64,000 nucleotides of DNA from Apophysomyces variabilis (Eukaryota; Mucoromycota; Mucoromycetes; Mucorales; Mucoraceae), in NCBI GenBank assembly GCA_002749535.1, contig MZZL01000138.1:248001-312000 (forward strand). The letters run 5' to 3'. This document shows, one piece after another, positions 23,678 through 35,800 of this stretch (position 1 is its first letter; every line of letters starts with the position of its first letter). Below the pieces are notes generated by a model. The model worked only from the letters and a program-made list of their open reading frames with translations, was not told the origin of the DNA and ran no database searches. Made by a program: the position numbers and the translations under genes.

Positions 23678-24302
23678 AATAGTACTGTGTTATGAACCCC
23701 ATTTCCCTGGCTCCCCATACTGTCTATCTCTTTTCTCTCTCTCTCCTACTTCTGCTTGGGATCCACAAACACACAGGGACTTCTTACTACGCTTTTTGGA
23801 AATATTCTTATCTTCTCTTTTTTACCGACAAACCAATAACATGGGGCTAGTTCGCACGGCCTTTTTTACCCCAGAAAAAGGAAAAAGCAATTAACTGTCA
23901 TGGGAACCCTAATCGGTTTCGTTTCATACCCTATTTTGTCCAGGAATAGAAAAAGAAACAACCAACTTTTCGATTATTGGCTGTAAAACCCACGTGTCGC
24001 GCTGAGATCTCCGATTGACCGGCACATTACCCCGTTCGATGAAACGAAAAAACGTTTTTAGAGAAAGTCTATAGACGCTTTATGATGGTATCCTCGGAGA
24101 AGTTGTGTATTATGATAAAATTACAAAAGCATATCAAAATAGGATGAAAAGAAGAAAATTAAATAATCATGGGAGCTATTTACAAAAAGAGGACGATAAA
24201 TATGGAAGACCTGCCAGAGGTGTCTAGAGGAGAAGGGAAGGAAGGAAGAAAGAGAAAACAGAGATGGGCAGATAGCCCAAACGGTTGCAAATTAAAGCAG
24301 CC
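23678..24302. other. intergenic between convergent genes
   Basis: The anillin-like gene (+) and the amino-acid transporter (-) end toward each other here. A C/T-rich stretch (about 23715-23760) and an A-rich stretch (about 24120-24260) are the likely 3' flanks. No gene is recognised. Confidence 0.5.
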
Positions 24303-25755
24303 TTATTTTGTTTTGTAGACGTCAATAAGGGCTTCGATGGCTTCTTTGGTACCAAAGATCAAACCAACAATACCAAGGAGGAAAATCAGACCACACCAGG
24401 CGATTTCGTAGATGGGCTTATTGCGGAAACCGGTCAGGCGGAAGTAGAACAAAATGGGGAAAAGGAAAATCAAGGCGCAGTTGGCAAAGGCACCGATCAA
24501 TGACATCAGAAGGTCAAAGTGAGGAACGACGCAGGCCACGACACCGACGAAGACCATGACCGCCGTACGAAGCACAGCACGGATGAGGAATTCTTTCCAT
24601 TTGCCGAAACGCTCGACGGTGATGGAGCACATGTCTTCCACATCCAGAGAAAAAGAGGTGACGAGGATAGGTGAGGCGGTCAAGACGTGGATTGTCATGA
24701 GAATAATGGCAACAATACGGGCTGCTCCGGGAGGAATGCTGTTGTAGACAGGGCTCTGGACCTGATTACCGAAAATGGCGTAGTTGGGCACAGCCGTCAA
24801 GAAGTACATGAGAGCACAGGTCGACAGACCAAAGGCAAGCACTTTGGGCCATTGCTTGGGTTTCTTCATGGAGGCTTCGACGTGAGGATAGACAACGTTG
24901 CCACCGAAACTGAAGGAAATGGTACTGAGAGCGATGGGGAACTGATCCCAAATCACAGCATCACGGTGGACATTGGCGAGTTCTGGGAGACCTCGGTTGA
25001 TACAGGCGACGACGAGGACGATCAAGACAGTGACCAAGGTAGCCAGGGCGCCAAAAGCACTCATGAAAGCGACTTCACGCATCGATTTCACCAGAATGAA
25101 GGGGATGGCCACGATAGCACAGGAGATAATGATCCATGGGGTATCGCCCAATTCAGCAACAGTGCCTTTGCAGAGCTGATTCAGGTTTTGGCCGGACAGG
25201 ACCATGTAGAGAATGGGCGCACCTAGTAAAATCCAGGTATTGAAGAAAAAGGTAACCCAGCCACCAATGGTTCCGAAAGAGGTGGTGGCGATGTCTTTGT
25301 AGGTCATCAAACGTTCTTTGCCGTTGGCATAGAGACAGCGGATGAGAATGGTACCCGTATACTATAAAACAATTTCATTTAGTTATCGGCGCATTTTCCG
25401 TTTCGTTTGTTTGTGTATATAATGAATCTAACTTACTATGGACATGAGCCAAGAAAGACCAAGGATCAGCAGACCAATCCAGCCACCTTGTCGCAGAGCG
25501 TAGGGCAACCCAAGGGTGCCGGTACCAGCAATGACACAGACCACGTTCACGTAAGCAAGAAATGAAGACCCGGCATGTGTACGGTCAACATCTTTAATTT
25601 CGGTATATTCAATTTCCTCTATGAACAGTAAACAGTAAGCGTTAGGCTCTTTTTTTTTTTGGGAGGGGTTAGGGTAATTGCTTACCACTTAGAGCTTCGT
25701 GAGTGACGGAATTTTGATATACGGTTTCCTGCTTTTTTTCGTCGCTAAAGTTCAT
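24303..25755 (-). CDS. AAAP-family amino-acid transporter (AVT-like)
   Basis: Three exons (25686..25755, 25437..25618, 24303..25361) encode 436 aa. A short hydrophilic N-terminus (EIEYTEIKDVDRTHAGSS) is followed by eleven predicted membrane helices. The first carries the family signature VVCVIAGTGTLGLPYALRQG. Other matching segments are SFSFGGNVVYPHVEASMKKP and the conserved ITVERFGKWKEFLIRA loop. This is the amino-acid/auxin permease superfamily; fungal relatives (AVT group) move neutral amino acids across the vacuole or plasma membrane by proton antiport or symport. Substrate and direction cannot be told. The start is supported by a TATA box 80 bases upstream. Introns are 75 and 67 nt. Confidence 0.9.
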
Positions 25756-27486
25756 GAAAGAGGAGAAGTGGGTAAAACGATAGAGGAAAAGGGAAGAATG
25801 AATGTAGAAAGCCTTACAATTTTTTTTTGACAGGGTTTATATATAGTCTTTGGTCTCAGAAAAGAGTATCATAGAGACGATCCAATGAAAATCAACCTCG
25901 CTTTGTTTGGTTGGATAATAGGTCCTTGAGTCATATGCGTATAGTTTCCATAGTCTCCAAATCGGGAAATGACAATTTACGGGCCAGATAAAGTTTTCTC
26001 ACCATTGTTTCCTCTTTCTTTTCCTTGTTGTCACGGACTACAACACGTCTAATACCCTTTTCTTTCTATGTGGCTTCTAAATTGAGTCATTACAATCCCT
26101 TGCTACTTTTGCAGCCTGAAACACGTACTGTTTTTGTTTCATCATGACTTTTTTGCCTTTATGTAATCCATGGGTCCAATCGGTAATGGACCTAAAGTCC
26201 GAACCAATCCTCACCACTGGCGACACATGACTCAAGGAAAGTGCTAAAGTATGATTAGTGGGCGGAGTCAAAGCCCTCGGGCTATTGCGGAGTTACTGTT
26301 TTGTTTTTTTCGCCCTGATCGATAAAAAAGTCGACGAAAGCTGCGGACAGAAACCCGGGACCAAGCGGTGTTGCTATTCAACCCAAAAGAGGGAGGCAAG
26401 AATACAATCACTGCATCTTATCAACAGTAGCCTTGGAACCAATCGTTCAATGCCCTGGCGGACTTTTCATTACTGGATAAGATTCTTTCTGATTCTTTTT
26501 CGTTCTCAACCGTGCGAAACGAAATTCTGTATAAAGGGGGTCGTGAGAAAACATCAGTTAAACAACGGATGATTATCGAGATTAGCAAAAAAGAAACAGG
26601 ATGTTCGCGTTAATAAGAACGGAGAATCATTCGAAAGGAAAAAAGAAATAAACATGTAATATGAAATAGAGTGAATATGGTTGATTAATAAAAAAAAAAA
26701 AAGAAGCTTATGCTCATACGCCGCGCATTAATTCATCGCTTCATTGCGTGTTGTCCGAAGCATGCTTTCTCCCACGCTTCTAAGCTTTCATCTCCATGTA
26801 ACCAACCCCCCCCCCCCTTTTCCGTGGCAACTTACACTATCTGGCGTCATGTCTCGATGGAGAATAAAAAAGAAAGTTAATTAGTGTAGCGCATACGTCA
26901 TGTTTTCTTATTCTTTTTCTTTTTTGCCTGATGCCATTACTTTGTCATCCAAGCAACAAAGCCCCAGGATTCGGTAGAATAGAGAATCACAGCATTTAGA
27001 TTTATGAATCCATGACATATCCTGCTTCTGCAGACGAAAGGGATTAACTTTGTCATGACCATGTTCTCCTGTATGGCTCACTCACAACCACTTAGAGCTT
27101 TTATATTAACTGTATTTAAACTAAATCTTAGCTTCTCTTTTAATGTGACATTACGTGTCTTAGGCCTTCCATCTATCTCACATCACCTTAGCAATTGTCA
27201 TGGAATGGACTACCAGCACAGTAAGAGTCCAGATATCCTGTTGTGTAATTCATTTGAGAAAACGGTTATCTAGCATTAGTTTCCATAGCAAATTGTCGCC
27301 TGAGGTATTGGGAACGCTCTTCGAACTTAAACAAATTTTATCTTCCTATCAAAGTATGACAAGAAAGCGGTTGGTCCTAGATGTAGATCGATTCTTACTT
27401 GGATCATCCACTTATTGCCGAAATAGGGTCATGTGAAAGTTAACCTAATCTTTTCCTTTCTAAATACTCATACCACTCTAGACAAT
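25756..27486. other. intergenic region upstream of the AAAP transporter
   Basis: After the transporter promoter there are only short unrecognised open frames. A run of 12 C (26806..26817) and an A-run near 26690 are the only repeats noted. Confidence 0.45.
25836..25845 (-). promoter_or_regulatory. TATA box of the AAAP transporter gene
   Basis: The minus strand reads TATATATAAA, ending 80 bases upstream of the ATG at 25755. This is a suitable distance for a fungal promoter and agrees with the chosen start codon. Confidence 0.55.
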
Positions 27487-27973
27487 CTAACGCCAACGAA
27501 CACGTGGAATGGATAGCACTTGGGCTATTTTACCACACAAGGCAAACCATCCGAAATGTTTCAAACGTATTTTACTCGTTTGTGCCAAAGACAAGTGTTG
27601 TGATGTGTTGATGCGTTCGTGTACCCTTATTCTACACTGACAATATCCATTACCTTGGCATAGCGAACACTTTCCTTGACCCCCAAAAAACACGCACAAA
27701 GTGGTAAGGGTAAAGTGAGGAACATAATCCCTTCCTTAATAACGCATACAGCGGGCACTAACTTACCATACGAACGTTACTCTCCTGAATAGGTAATTTG
27801 TACCTTAAGAAAGACATCATCCACATGTAGGATGGGACCAACCGAGCGTTAATATATCGGCCGTCAACTGAACAGTTTCGACTAAGATAAACTGCAATAT
27901 TCCGTGCCTGGGGTGATTCCATGAGTTCAAATATCGTTGTCAAAAAATCGATGCGTTGACAGCGGTAAGACAT
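27487..27973 (-). CDS. possible small two-exon gene, unknown function
   Basis: On the minus strand an ATG at 27973 opens 69 codons that end at a strong donor (ATG then GTAAGT). Joining in phase to an acceptor GGAAAG near 27672 gives a second segment running to a stop at 27487, about 130 aa in all. The second part opens with a cysteine-rich stretch (CSLCQGNGYCQC) and is then basic. I do not recognise the product and no signal peptide or membrane segment is clear. It may be a real lineage-specific gene, a decayed one, or chance. Confidence 0.25.
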
Positions 27974-28132
27974 CTACTACACATGGGTATATATCCCGTT
28001 ATACTAAGATAATGCATCACGGACCGCAGTATGGATACAAGAAACAAGTCAAATATGTGTCAGTCTGGACATGGTGTAGTAACACACACTATAACTATTC
28101 GCAATAGTTTATTTGCATCCATATTTTTTCTT

Positions 28133-29214
28133 TTACAAAAGATGTTCAGCAAAGAAGTTGTACATTCTCGTCCAAGCCAAATCACGAGTCTCTTGTTCAG
28201 CAGTTTTGACATCAATGTCCTTGTCAACAAAGCCAAGCTCCTTGCGCATGCTGATGCTCCAGTCTTCATCGTTTAGAAAAGCATGACCCTGCTCAGGATA
28301 GCGGTAAATAGCGACCTGCTTAGCGTTGACCAAGCCAGCCTCCAGATTATCAGCTATTCAAAGCGGAAGACTTTAATTTGGTACCGAGACTTTTTTTTTC
28401 AGCACCATCTATTCTTACCAGCAGCGGGATCACTGAAACCGGCCATAGTATCCTATAGATATAGAATCCATGCGTGTGAATATTACACTTATGTAATATA
28501 ACCGCTTCCTTATTTTTCTCAATTTTTTTTTACCTTTCCGCCAAAGTGGCCTTGCACAGCAGTCGCATTCGTAATCTTCTTGACATCGAATTGATCAGCA
28601 GGTGGGCAACCATAGCATGCAACTGCAGCTTGAACAGGTTCGTTGGCTTCAGCTGCCGCAGTAGCTAAGGCAATAGCGAGTGCACCGCCCATACAGAATC
28701 CGACAACACCAATTTTGCTGTAAAAAATATAAAGGAAGATAGGTTATCAGAACATTTGAATCTATGCATCTTTCAATAGAAAAAAATATGTACGTATAGT
28801 TTTCCTGTCTCAGATTGTTAGCCAATTGCTTGAGACTCTCCACAGCTTCCTTCCAGTCGAGGTGGGACATTAGATGGCTTGCTTCCTACGCATGATACCA
28901 TAAATGATCTTTTTTGTTCGATATGATCATGATAAACTGAAACAAATACCTCAGCTGTGACGCCAATTTTTCCTTTGTAAAGATCGGGTACAACTGTGTG
29001 CATACCAGTGTTAACGGCGATTCTTTGGGCATGCACTTTGATTTGCTCATTGACACCCCACCATTCTTGCAAGACCTATTAGTATAGCGTGTTAGGAAAA
29101 CGCAGCTAGTAAACCAGTGACCGAAGAAGAACGAATACTTGCAATAATGGCAGCTCCTTCGACCTTCTTGTCGTTGGTTGGATCAAAGCTCAGAACTTTA
29201 AAGGGAAGCGACAT
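28133..29214 (-). CDS. dienelactone hydrolase family protein
   Basis: Six exons (29143..29214, 28950..29075, 28794..28885, 28534..28717, 28419..28452, 28133..28353) encode 242 aa, the usual family size. The alpha/beta-hydrolase fold shows the early IVLQEWWGVNEQIK motif, the nucleophile elbow GFCMGG with Cys105, an acid at about Asp159 (HFGGKDTMAG) and His193 (YPEQGHAFLND), which is the Cys/Asp/His triad of dienelactone hydrolases. Relatives open lactone rings in aromatic catabolism, but many fungal members have unknown substrates. The first intron begins with GCAAGT (29142..29076), a textbook GC donor. It keeps IIVLQEWWG in frame, with a TACTAAT-like branch just before the acceptor. No signal peptide is present, so the protein is probably cytosolic. 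Confidence 0.9.
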
Positions 29215-29904
29215 GAATGGAATCGAATAAAACCAAGGGAAAAAGAAAGGCCCTGCATAACACCTTCGGCCCCGTTGTAAATGACGCGCTTTGGGCGCGG
29301 TCACCCGGCGCACTTTGAATCGTCTTCATCGAACCGTTGCACAGTTGCTTATGGTCAGAAGCAATGACTATTTCAAAGCTCAAAAAGTTGTTGTTGCTGT
29401 TTGTCTGTATTCCTCTTTTGACGGTTCAGCGCTTAGCTGGCACTTACTCATAGCTAGCTAGTCTGTGCAGTATATTTCTGATTGAAAAAAACCCAATCGT
29501 CCTCCCGGATAGAACACGCACGCGGATACAAAGCTTTTCATGCGCTTCTATTCAATTTTACGTCATGCAGTTCGCTCGGTGTAACTTTATTCCGTGGAAC
29601 GCGCTGTCTGTTGGGGGCCACTTCGGGCAGCGGTCCATCTTAATAATATTATACGAACGATTCATACTTTTTGCTAGCAGTAATAAACTAAAAGAAAAAT
29701 GATTTTTCATTATTCTGATTACTTGGGTTTAGGCAGATATTACATAAATACAAGCGCCTTATGAAGTCTAATTTACATGTGTCCTGCACAGTGACCCGCA
29801 ACGTCCTTCTTTCTCACAACGAAGTTATAGTAAGGGTTCGGGTTTACCTCGTTGTCTTCATTCTTTGATCTGTCGAAAAAACAGGGCTTTTCGGGATCGT
29901 GGGT
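29215..29904. other. intergenic, 5' flank of the hydrolase and 3' flank of the TPX2-like gene
   Basis: Only short open frames are present. Both flanking genes run on the minus strand, so this holds the hydrolase promoter and the 3' end of the TPX2-like gene. No repeat or RNA gene is recognised. Confidence 0.5.
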
Positions 29905-31976
29905 TCAACCGGAAGGTATCTCGTTTTTAAAGTCTAAGGCAAGATAAGTATAAGAGTATATATCCTTGGTTTGGAAACTTGCCATTGGTCTTTTCCTTTT
30001 ATCACGGTGAAACAACTCAACATTTGTACCAGTTCTTTTATAGTCAAGGGAGCTGATGTTATTAGATCGCAGAAGCGTTCTTTTTGATTGGGATCCGTCA
30101 TGATGCGCAGTGGAGCTCGCAGGATGTTCCTCCTTGGGTGCTCTATACCATTGCTTACTACGTCGTTTAGACTCAGCAATAACATCTTTTGCACGTTTGA
30201 TCTTGTCCTCAATTGAAACGTTACTGGCAATTATCACAGGGCGACTAGGTGCAAGCGGACGTAGGACTTCGTGCTGTACCACCTTTTGCAACTGGGATCT
30301 TATATGCTCCATTCTTTTTAGTAATGCATCAAAGTGAATTCTCGTATCCCCTGAGCTTATATCGCGATTATCATCTTTATCATCCTTCTCTGAGTGCTGA
30401 GCGATCGTCTGGTTTTGAGGTAGTGTTTTGTTCGGTATTTGCTTGGAGACGTTATGTACAGTGCTGATCCCTGTGAAAGGCCTATCCAGTTTCAAAGCAT
30501 GACTTTTTAAATGGCTTTTGCCGTCTCTATTTCTACTTTGCACTGAATTGCTAGTACTGCTGCTATTGGTAAACAAACGAGGATTATCAGCATGCACCAA
30601 AGACTCGGAAATTGCTTTTTCGATCGTATGCCAGTCTGTCATGGGATGCCTTGTACGATCAGTGCCTATACCCTCTGTATCGTTATTTTCCGGTGGCGAT
30701 TTATCCTTATTCAAAACATTCATATTAGGAGCATTTGGTGCTCCTCGTAACGGATGGTTTTTGTCCAAGTTTGATAGTGATATCTCGGATATTCGTCTCA
30801 CGTCATGTTGATATACTGCCAGCCGATTCTTGGCACTAGCATCAAGAGGCTCCCCAGTTTCGACTGTTCTGCTAGCTGCAATTGCTGTTGAAGGGCGAGA
30901 TGAAGGGTTTTCATGATGTTCAGCTGAGCGCATTGGGTGTTTTTCAACAGGTTTGGTTAACAGATGAGAAGCTTTACGTCCTGCTGATGAGGGCTTCTTT
31001 ATGATTTTGCTTTTCTCATTTAGGGGTATGCTGGTCTTTCTTTTCGACACAGAACTGGTGGCAGATGCCCTTGGTATTGCTGATTTACCTGTCTGTGGTT
31101 TACGTTGTCTTGACGCATTTCCCGCTCGTGCATTTACTTTTCCTACAACGTGTTTTGATACGGACGTTGTGGTTACTGCCTGTTTCCCGTTATTCTGTCG
31201 CAGCTTGCCAGCAGATGCCACGGTATTTCTCATAAGTCGTGACAGCACATCAACTTTCGTTATCTTTTTCTTCGTAGCGGATCTTTCGCTTTGCTGCTCT
31301 TCGACCGTTTCGTTAGTGAGCGAGGAAGGGGATACTGTTGTTGTACGATGGTTTCCATTTACTGACATCCGAGGGGTCTGGTCTATATTAAGTGTATTAT
31401 TCTGCGAGACATCTTCTTTAGCATTTTTCTCGGACAGTAGGCGACACATATCAGGTTCGTTCGTATCCTCCTCCAACGACATTTTACGGATAATTCGCTC
31501 TTCGACATCTTGCATATCCTGTTCATGCTGGGATAATTCGGACGCCATCGGGGACGTATCTCCATGTGTATTTTGTGCTTGCTGTTCATTGAGCAATGTT
31601 TGCTGTTCATTTTCAGCGTATACGACTGTGAAGTGGTTGCTTTTGTCGTAGTTGATTTCCATAGGGGTGGGCTTTTGATTTTGTTGCTTAGCAATAGTCG
31701 GGTTCGACACGGCCATGTCAAATTTATACACTGGCAGATGGAAGTTTGTCGATCTGTATTTCTCTTTTTCTTCAATGTCGTTGGGTTTTGGGAAGGAGGG
31801 ACCGTCAGCGCGTCTTGAAGCTAATTTATGTATCAGTTTACTGGCTATGAATCGATGGTGAACGCACCGAACCACGAATCGTTCCAACGCTTCTCTGGAT
31901 CTGGCTTGGCGAAATTCCAGTACTTAGGTGCATCGAATTCCCATTGTGATCCGCTGTCTTGCTCAATGCTGGACAT
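29905..31976 (-). CDS. TPX2-like protein with Aurora-binding N-terminus
   Basis: Two exons (31868..31976 and 29905..31820), with a 47-nt intron, encode 674 aa. The N-terminus has the pattern WEFDAPKYWNF (12-22) followed by WNDSWF (31-36). Human TPX2 binds and activates Aurora A with the same arrangement: aromatic residues around a DAP core, then a WF pair about 20 residues later. The rest is low in order, rich in Ser, Lys and Gln, with basic patches (for example KKKITKVDVLSRLMRN and a KRKTS-type stretch) and a helical basic segment near the end (DKIKRAKDVIAESKRRSKQW) suitable for microtubule contact. No clear TPX2 C-terminal repeat was found. The family call rests on the N-terminal motif. The gene diverges from the ZNFX1-type helicase. 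Confidence 0.6.
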
Positions 31977-32894
31977 GGTGGATGACACCAAAGGGGCACT
32001 TGTGACGAGCGATCGGGGGTGCAATTTTTCTTCCCTTGAAAGTGTTGCAATTGTACTTGCGCATGTGCCGCATCCAGGGGCATGACTGTCTAGCGAAAGA
32101 AAACCTTTGTTTGGTTGATAGATCGTTTGGTTGCTATTTTATAGAGATATATGTCGTGATGAAACTTCCATCTGTAATACCAGATATCGGTTAACCAGCA
32201 ATTACATGAAATATAGCTATCTTTTCGATTTAAGGACAAGCCGACTTTAAAAGGTGTGTATGTGCTACCCATAATGACCGCTATGATTCGATTAATACTA
32301 TCCCACCTATGCAGATAATGTAAGTCGATCATTTGAGTAACCATGTATGCCTGTGCAAATAATAATAATGCTACAGCTATCGTTCAAAATGGAAAATATC
32401 GATTCCAGTGAACTTCCCATTGAGCGTCTTGCATCTGGAACATTTATTTTTTTTCGGTGCTAAGTGAACGATAGCATTCGTTTTGGGAAGTGATAGTTCC
32501 TAAAATAAAGGTTTAATAAAGACAACTATGAGAGCAACTTGTCAAGTGCAGGGCTTTAACCACATAGCAAGCTTATAACCTCATAACTACTAGATTCATC
32601 ATACTTGAACCCAATTTAACATAGAATAACAGGCAGTGGTCATGCTTTATCCACTCCGAAAACGAAAACTTCATTCTCTATAAGAGAACAGAGCATACCA
32701 CACGTCCTATAATTATAGAATTATAAGAATATCACGTAAAGTCTCATTTGAACGACTGCGTGATTGTAGGTTCGTTGTGCCGTTTTTGTTTACCAATGTT
32801 TCTGCAGTGACACCTAGCATTTGACAGTGGCTGTCGCAACCAAAGCCCGCCTCTTCGACTGAGACGCCCTTTCACACTCCACTGTACTGCATCA
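31977..32894. other. shared divergent promoter region
   Basis: The TPX2-like gene (-) and the ZNFX1-type helicase (+) start at either end of this 0.9-kb stretch. It is AT-rich in the middle. No clear TATA box precedes either start, and no other gene is recognised. Confidence 0.5.
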
Positions 32895-35800
32895 ATGTCG
32901 AAGTCAAGAAATAAGCAACGGAGACAACCGGCATGGATGAATCGTCCCAAGTAATATTATGGAATATTGAAAAGTCGGAATAAGAATCTCATTTCCTTTA
33001 GTCATAAGCCAGTGGCGAGTGCGCCCCCTACCGTGATCAACGCTTCATTGAACTCTTTGACGAACCAATTCGATATCTTCAATCTTGATGTGACGCAATC
33101 CAATACACCATCTGATTTTGACTTGACACCTGGTAACCATAATACAATGGCCTGGGGCTCGGACGCGCAAGTGGGCTGGGGCGCACCTCCTTCCGGCCCT
33201 ATTTTGGATGATTATATGGAGGATCGGGTTCAAACTTCTGAGCATATCGCGTCAAGATACAGTACGAAGGAAACGGTTACTTTCCAGTTGAACACAGAGA
33301 TACCTGACGAAGCTTACTTTACGGAGATTGTTGACTACAACTTATCTATGGAGAAGGATATTATACCGGAAGCTTATGAAATCTTCCCCTCTCCAGAACC
33401 TGATGATGATTACCGGCCTGTTCGCCGACGACGTGGCCAAATACCGCGTATACCGATAAATCACGTCAAGGGTGCTTATGATAGTGCAGAGCAATATTTG
33501 TATACGCATTTCGAACTGTTACGACAGGATTGCCTAATTCCTCTTCAGAAAGCAGTTGAATCTTACAGAAATACCGTGACTGGAGAAGTTAACCAGATGG
33601 AATCGCCTGAATCAGCTTCCGCCTTTAAAGGATATAGATTATACGAATATGTAAGATGACAACTTGTTTACATCGACTAATCTATCCTAGGTACACCTTA
33701 ATGCGCTTGTTTTTGGTAGCAGACAAATACTGTATCGAATCAGTTTCAGGTTACCAAATACAGTGCGTGTGGCGTGGCGGCAATCAAAACGCTTAATCGA
33801 AGGCACATTGGTACTGTTATCCAAGGATAATTTCGAGACAGATCTTAAAATTGCGACCGTTGTTTCGAGAGGCGAAGAGCCCATGCGAGGTTCTGGCCGC
33901 TTTGAGTATTTGCTAGATATCTACCTTGAGCGTGATAACGACAATATGCCCTTGGGTTTCGGAGATCCCTTGTTAAGTGAACGTGACACTTACGTCATGG
34001 TTAGTAAAAGCCTGTTTATTCATAGAAGCATTGGGTTAACCAATTGTGTGAGATTCCTTCCAGCTCGAAGCCACTGAAGGTTATTTTGAAGGCAAGACAA
34101 GCAGCAACTACTGCAAGCATTAATGATAAGCTTTGCGTTTCTTTACAGCTTATCGCCATGTTTTAAACGTATTGAAGAAAGTCAAGAAGGATGAAATGCC
34201 ATTTCATTCTTATCTTGTTGATGTTTCCAAAGATGTACAGGTCCCGTACTATGCTTCCCGAAAACGTTACTATGATATCGATGTTACGCCAAGAGATTCA
34301 AAGTTTCGGTCTAAAAAGACTGTGGATATTATGGGGACGTGGCCTGTCCATCAAACTGTCATGGACCAAACGCAGACGGATGCTCTCCGAACCATTCTAT
34401 CTAACAACATGGCGATCGTACAGGGTAAGACAATAAATAACAGAATTGTGTTTTCATGAGTATTACCGCTTAGGTCCGCCTGGTACCGGCAAAACCTTTG
34501 TCGGTACGTATGCCATGAGAGTATTGCTCGGTAACTTTGGGCAAGAACTCGGGCCGATAGTGTGTATTTGCCAAACTAATCACGGTATGATATGGCATAT
34601 GTGAGCTAATCAAGCTAACTAATATACAGCACTGGATCAATTCTTGGAGCACATCTTGGATTATGATGATCGTATCGTGCGAATTGGCAGTCGTTCGAAA
34701 TCCGAATTGCTGAAGGATAATCTTCTTTATGAACTACGGAAAATACATGGCCCCGCTCGTGGTTTGGGACGGTTGTACCGAAAACGAGGAGAGCTAGATA
34801 AGAGTATACGTGAGACAATTATCGAGATGTACGAAGATCCCTGTGTAACCCTTGACTTCATTGAGAAGATCAAAGGGCTTCGCCCAAGGCAGATAGACAG
34901 CTTGAAGCGGATGGGTGAACGAGAAGCGAAACGAAAGGCAACTGAAGTGCCTTCTGCTTTGGACGAGGACTCTGATGAAGAATGGGAAATCAGTTCTGAA
35001 CCTCAACCCAAAGCCAAGGCTGCTATGCCTGCTACAAAGAAAAATCAACGTCCAGGATCTAAGAAGTCTGACTGGAGTGGTGGAAATCCAAATTTACGAA
35101 CAGAAACTGGAGAGAAAACTCTCAATCCTATAGAAGTGTGGTTGAAGGATGCCATTGAGTTTGTGGGCGACGGTGCAAGTAGATACACCTTCGACGATGC
35201 TGTCAAAGACGATTTACTTGAAGCAAAGGGTCTACTATTCGAGGAAGAAATGGACGAAGCCGAATTGGTTGATGAGGAGGAATTACAAGAAATCACGATG
35301 AATTTCACAGACGATCAGCAAGACCTCCGAGGCAACAAGAGTCCTTACATTAATATTGGAACAGCTTATCGAAAGAAAACATCAGACGAACCACAAATAC
35401 AGACCTTCTTCAGTTCTGTTGTCGAAAATCGAAGTGGAACACAACAAGGTCGCAAAGTGGTGAATTACAGCAAGAGTGAACCTACACGTACTTTCGATGC
35501 AAGCAATTTTGATTTCTTTGATGAACCTGAAGAAGTCATACTGGAGCCACAGCATTATGTCCTGGAACGATGGATGAAAGATGATGATGTTACGCTTTGG
35601 CCCTTGACTGTGAGGTTGAAGGCTCATAAACTCTGGATACAACAAAGAAATGAAGAGTTGAGCCATAGACTACGCTCATTGATGAGACGTTATGAGGAGG
35701 TTTCGCAAGAAATACGGAAATTAACTGTGGCCAATGATGCCCAAATCTGCCGTGAGTACAGGGTGGTTGGCATGACCAGCACAGCAGCTGTAAGTTTCTT

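Noticed and set aside
24687..25226. Long open frame on the plus strand across the amino-acid transporter
   Set aside because: It mirrors the transporter on the minus strand, which has a full set of helices and family motifs; the plus frame is acidic and has no domain.
31001..31651. 216-codon plus-strand frame rich in Phe, Cys and Ser
   Set aside because: It lies antisense to the TPX2-like exon and its composition is the complement of that Lys/Ser-rich sequence.
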